A stretch of 40,902 nt of DNA, taken from the NCBI GenBank assembly GCA_937921595.1, contig CAKZTD010000222.1, positions 1 through 40,902 of the forward strand. The letters are read 5' to 3'. The notes beneath the pieces are model-generated. The model made no database searches, was not told where the DNA came from, and saw nothing but the letters and a program-made list of their open reading frames with translations. The DNA is from an uncultured Saprospiraceae bacterium. GTDB taxonomy: Bacteria > Bacteroidota > Bacteroidia > Chitinophagales > Saprospiraceae. Position numbers and translations under genes: made by a program. Positions 39,380 through 40,902 of this stretch are shown in pieces. Position 1 is the first letter of the stretch, and every line of letters begins with the position of its first letter.

Positions 39380-40902
39380 TTAACTTCTCCTTCTTTTTAT
39401 AAAAAAGAAAAGACTTCCGAGAATACCAAGAGCTAATAAAGCATAAGGCAGGAAAGAGTTTTTTGTTTTGATATTAATTGCATCTGTATCTCCAAACTGG
39501 GTAAAAGCAGCCCAATAATATGGATGAGCTTTTGCTTTATCTGAAGCAGCATTGATATAGTTGATTTTTGCTTTTTGCAAGGCTATATTTTTTGTATCTC
39601 CTTTTCTTAGTTGATCATAAAAAGAGATCATCAAATCTGAAGTTGCACAATCATCGACCGACCATAAACTCATCAAAGTACTTGCTGAGCCTGACTGAAT
39701 AAACCCACGAGAGAGACTCATTACTCCTTCGCCTTTTACGACTTTACCTGTCCCGGTATTGCACGCGCTTAGAACAACAAGATCCGCATTTAATTTCAAA
39801 TTATACAAATCATACGGTGTAACATAGTCGTCTGCAAAATGGATACGGTGGAGCATTTCATTCTCTTCGTTGACACAAGCATGAGTTGCCAGATGAACGA
39901 TACTATAACCTGAAACTTCATTTAGAAAAGTACTTTTGGTAGAAGATGGACCTATTCTTTTTTCGCCATCGAAGATTTCATTGATTTTACTAACTTCTTC
40001 AGCAGAGCACTTCAAGCTGTATAAATCAGAATCGCTGCAGGTTCTTTCTGCGACCTTTAATTGATCATTAAAGGAAGGAGCAAAAGCTATGAATTTTTTA
40101 TCTTCACTTGGGGGCGTTTTTTTTTGTTTATTAAAAAACAGAGAGCTTGAGTAATTATAACTAATCGCAAATCGCTTCATGAGATAGGAAAGGTTATCGA
40201 TGCTGTAGTTTGCATTTTCAGAATCTGCATTTTCAGTTAACAAAACATCGAAAGGAAAGGAACCTAAAATACCATCTTGGATGATTATAAGATTTTTCAC
40301 ATTGTCCGCGACATCTAAAAACTCTTTCCCTATTAAGCTTTGATATAAGTTGTGTGCAGTAATAGCAAATCTTTTGTAATCACCCACAAAAGTTAGGCTT
40401 TCCGGAGACTTGTTTAGAATATTTCGTAGCTCATTAATTTGGGTAGTATGCGCTTCACTACGTTCTATTTTCTTGATTTTAAAATCATTTTTAAGAATCA
40501 AAAAACTATAGATAAATTGTTCGCCAACAAAGTATTCTAGTAAAGCGGTTTGATCATCTAATAAGTCTTTTTGTATTTTGGAAACGCTTGCATTTTCGTA
40601 AGCGTATTTTAACTCATAGTACTTAGGGTATTCTTTTTCAATCTGATCAATCAATCTCTTATAAGATTCTTTTAATTCGAATCGTTCTTGTTCTAGGCGA
40701 TTAACTGTCTCTTGATTATTACCTTCCTTTTTTGATTTACTTTCACCCAATTGGCGCTCTGCAAATTTTAATTTAATATTTAAACTCCTTTCTAAACCTA
40801 GTAATGTATCCGGAATTCCAGAAAGACTAAGCGCAGTCTCTTTAGTCATGGATTCCAATAAAGTGATAGACTTATTGCTTTCTGCAAAAAGAAATGCTTG
40901 TT
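39380..40902 (-). CDS. TPR-CHAT protease-like protein, membrane-anchored (5' end outside window)
   Basis: The frame is open to the right edge: upstream of the TTG at 40858 it continues as QAFLFAESNKSITLLESM, typical of the last TPR unit in CHAT proteins. The true start is therefore outside and more TPRs are expected. A coiled-coil stretch (about 30-90 from 40858) precedes the CHAT domain (about 190-455), a caspase-like fold. The catalytic pair is visible: His in IVHLATHACVNEEN and Cys in LVVLSACNTGTGKVVKGEG. SGSASTLMSLWSVDD and HPYYWAAFTQFG are further CHAT landmarks. The end is a membrane segment followed by KRRR, so the protease is anchored, probably by its C-terminus. Target and trigger are not evident. 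Confidence 0.88.
   Translation of the reverse strand, partial: QAFLFAESNKSITLLESMTKETALSLSGIPDTLLGLERSLNIKLKFAERQLGESKSKKEGNNQETVNRLEQERFELKESYKRLIDQIEKEYPKYYELKYAYENASVSKIQKDLLDDQTALLEYFVGEQFIYSFLILKNDFKIKKIERSEAHTTQINELRNILNKSPESLTFVGDYKRFAITAHNLYQSLIGKEFLDVADNVKNLIIIQDGILGSFPFDVLLTENADSENANYSIDNLSYLMKRFAISYNYSSSLFFNKQKKTPPSEDKKFIAFAPSFNDQLKVAERTCSDSDLYSLKCSAEEVSKINEIFDGEKRIGPSSTKSTFLNEVSGYSIVHLATHACVNEENEMLHRIHFADDYVTPYDLYNLKLNADLVVLSACNTGTGKVVKGEGVMSLSRGFIQSGSASTLMSLWSVDDCATSDLMISFYDQLRKGDTKNIALQKAKINYINAASDKAKAHPYYWAAFTQFGDTDAINIKTKNSFLPYALLALGILGSLFFFIKRRRS

Overview
The window is AT-rich DNA from a free-living member of the Bacteroidota. The evidence is a PorZ-like type IX secretion protein, DUF1800/DUF1501 and S1 sulfatase proteins, lipoproteins typical of the phylum, and several TAnnTTTG promoter elements of the kind used by its primary sigma factor. 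A saprospiria-like marine lineage is my guess, and the window cannot prove it. I see no rRNA, tRNA, CRISPR array, transposase or phage gene. The first and last genes are cut by the window edges.

Positions 1-4026 hold a porZ fragment, nadD and dnaN on the minus strand, then an orphan M16-family protein on the plus strand that lacks the zinc motif. Positions 4189-8641 are the rod-shape cluster mreB, mreC, mreD and mrdA (PBP2), without rodA behind it. Positions 8742-11892 form a tight plus-strand unit of capA-like, folA and a PLP-dependent decarboxylase. An S1 sulfatase faces it, followed by recJ.

Positions 15359-22180 hold two tandem secreted thioredoxin-fold paralogs, a TPR lipoprotein, a DUF1800/DUF1501 pair and a GH25 lysozyme-like lipoprotein. 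Two convergent junctions here carry repeat-like, hairpin-rich spacers. Positions 22281-28094 hold a phytanoyl-CoA dioxygenase-like enzyme, rpoN (sigma-54), an Xaa-Pro aminopeptidase and a proline racemase-family enzyme. The last has the Cys/Thr signature of trans-3-hydroxy-L-proline dehydratase.

Positions 28100-30332 hold an unlisted 36-residue membrane protein with its own promoter and terminator, an OmpA-type lipoprotein with a structured leader, and a tandem-domain universal stress protein. Positions 30445-36340 hold two small membrane proteins, an APH-fold kinase-like protein and two tandem paralogous membrane histidine kinases without a response regulator. They are followed by a helical orphan protein with a 24-bp palindrome at its start and a short apparent remnant of a third kinase. 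Positions 36341-39159 are xylA and xylB. The window ends in a membrane-anchored TPR-CHAT protease-like protein.

The genes most likely to work together are the Mre/PBP2 elongasome, xylBA, the DUF1800/DUF1501 pair, and possibly the aminopeptidase with the hydroxyproline dehydratase. The least explained region is 32.6-36.3 kb: duplicated kinases with an identical histidine-phosphotransfer region but divergent sensors, an unknown small protein, and kinase debris. No complete, clearly novel multi-gene system can be demonstrated from the sequence alone.
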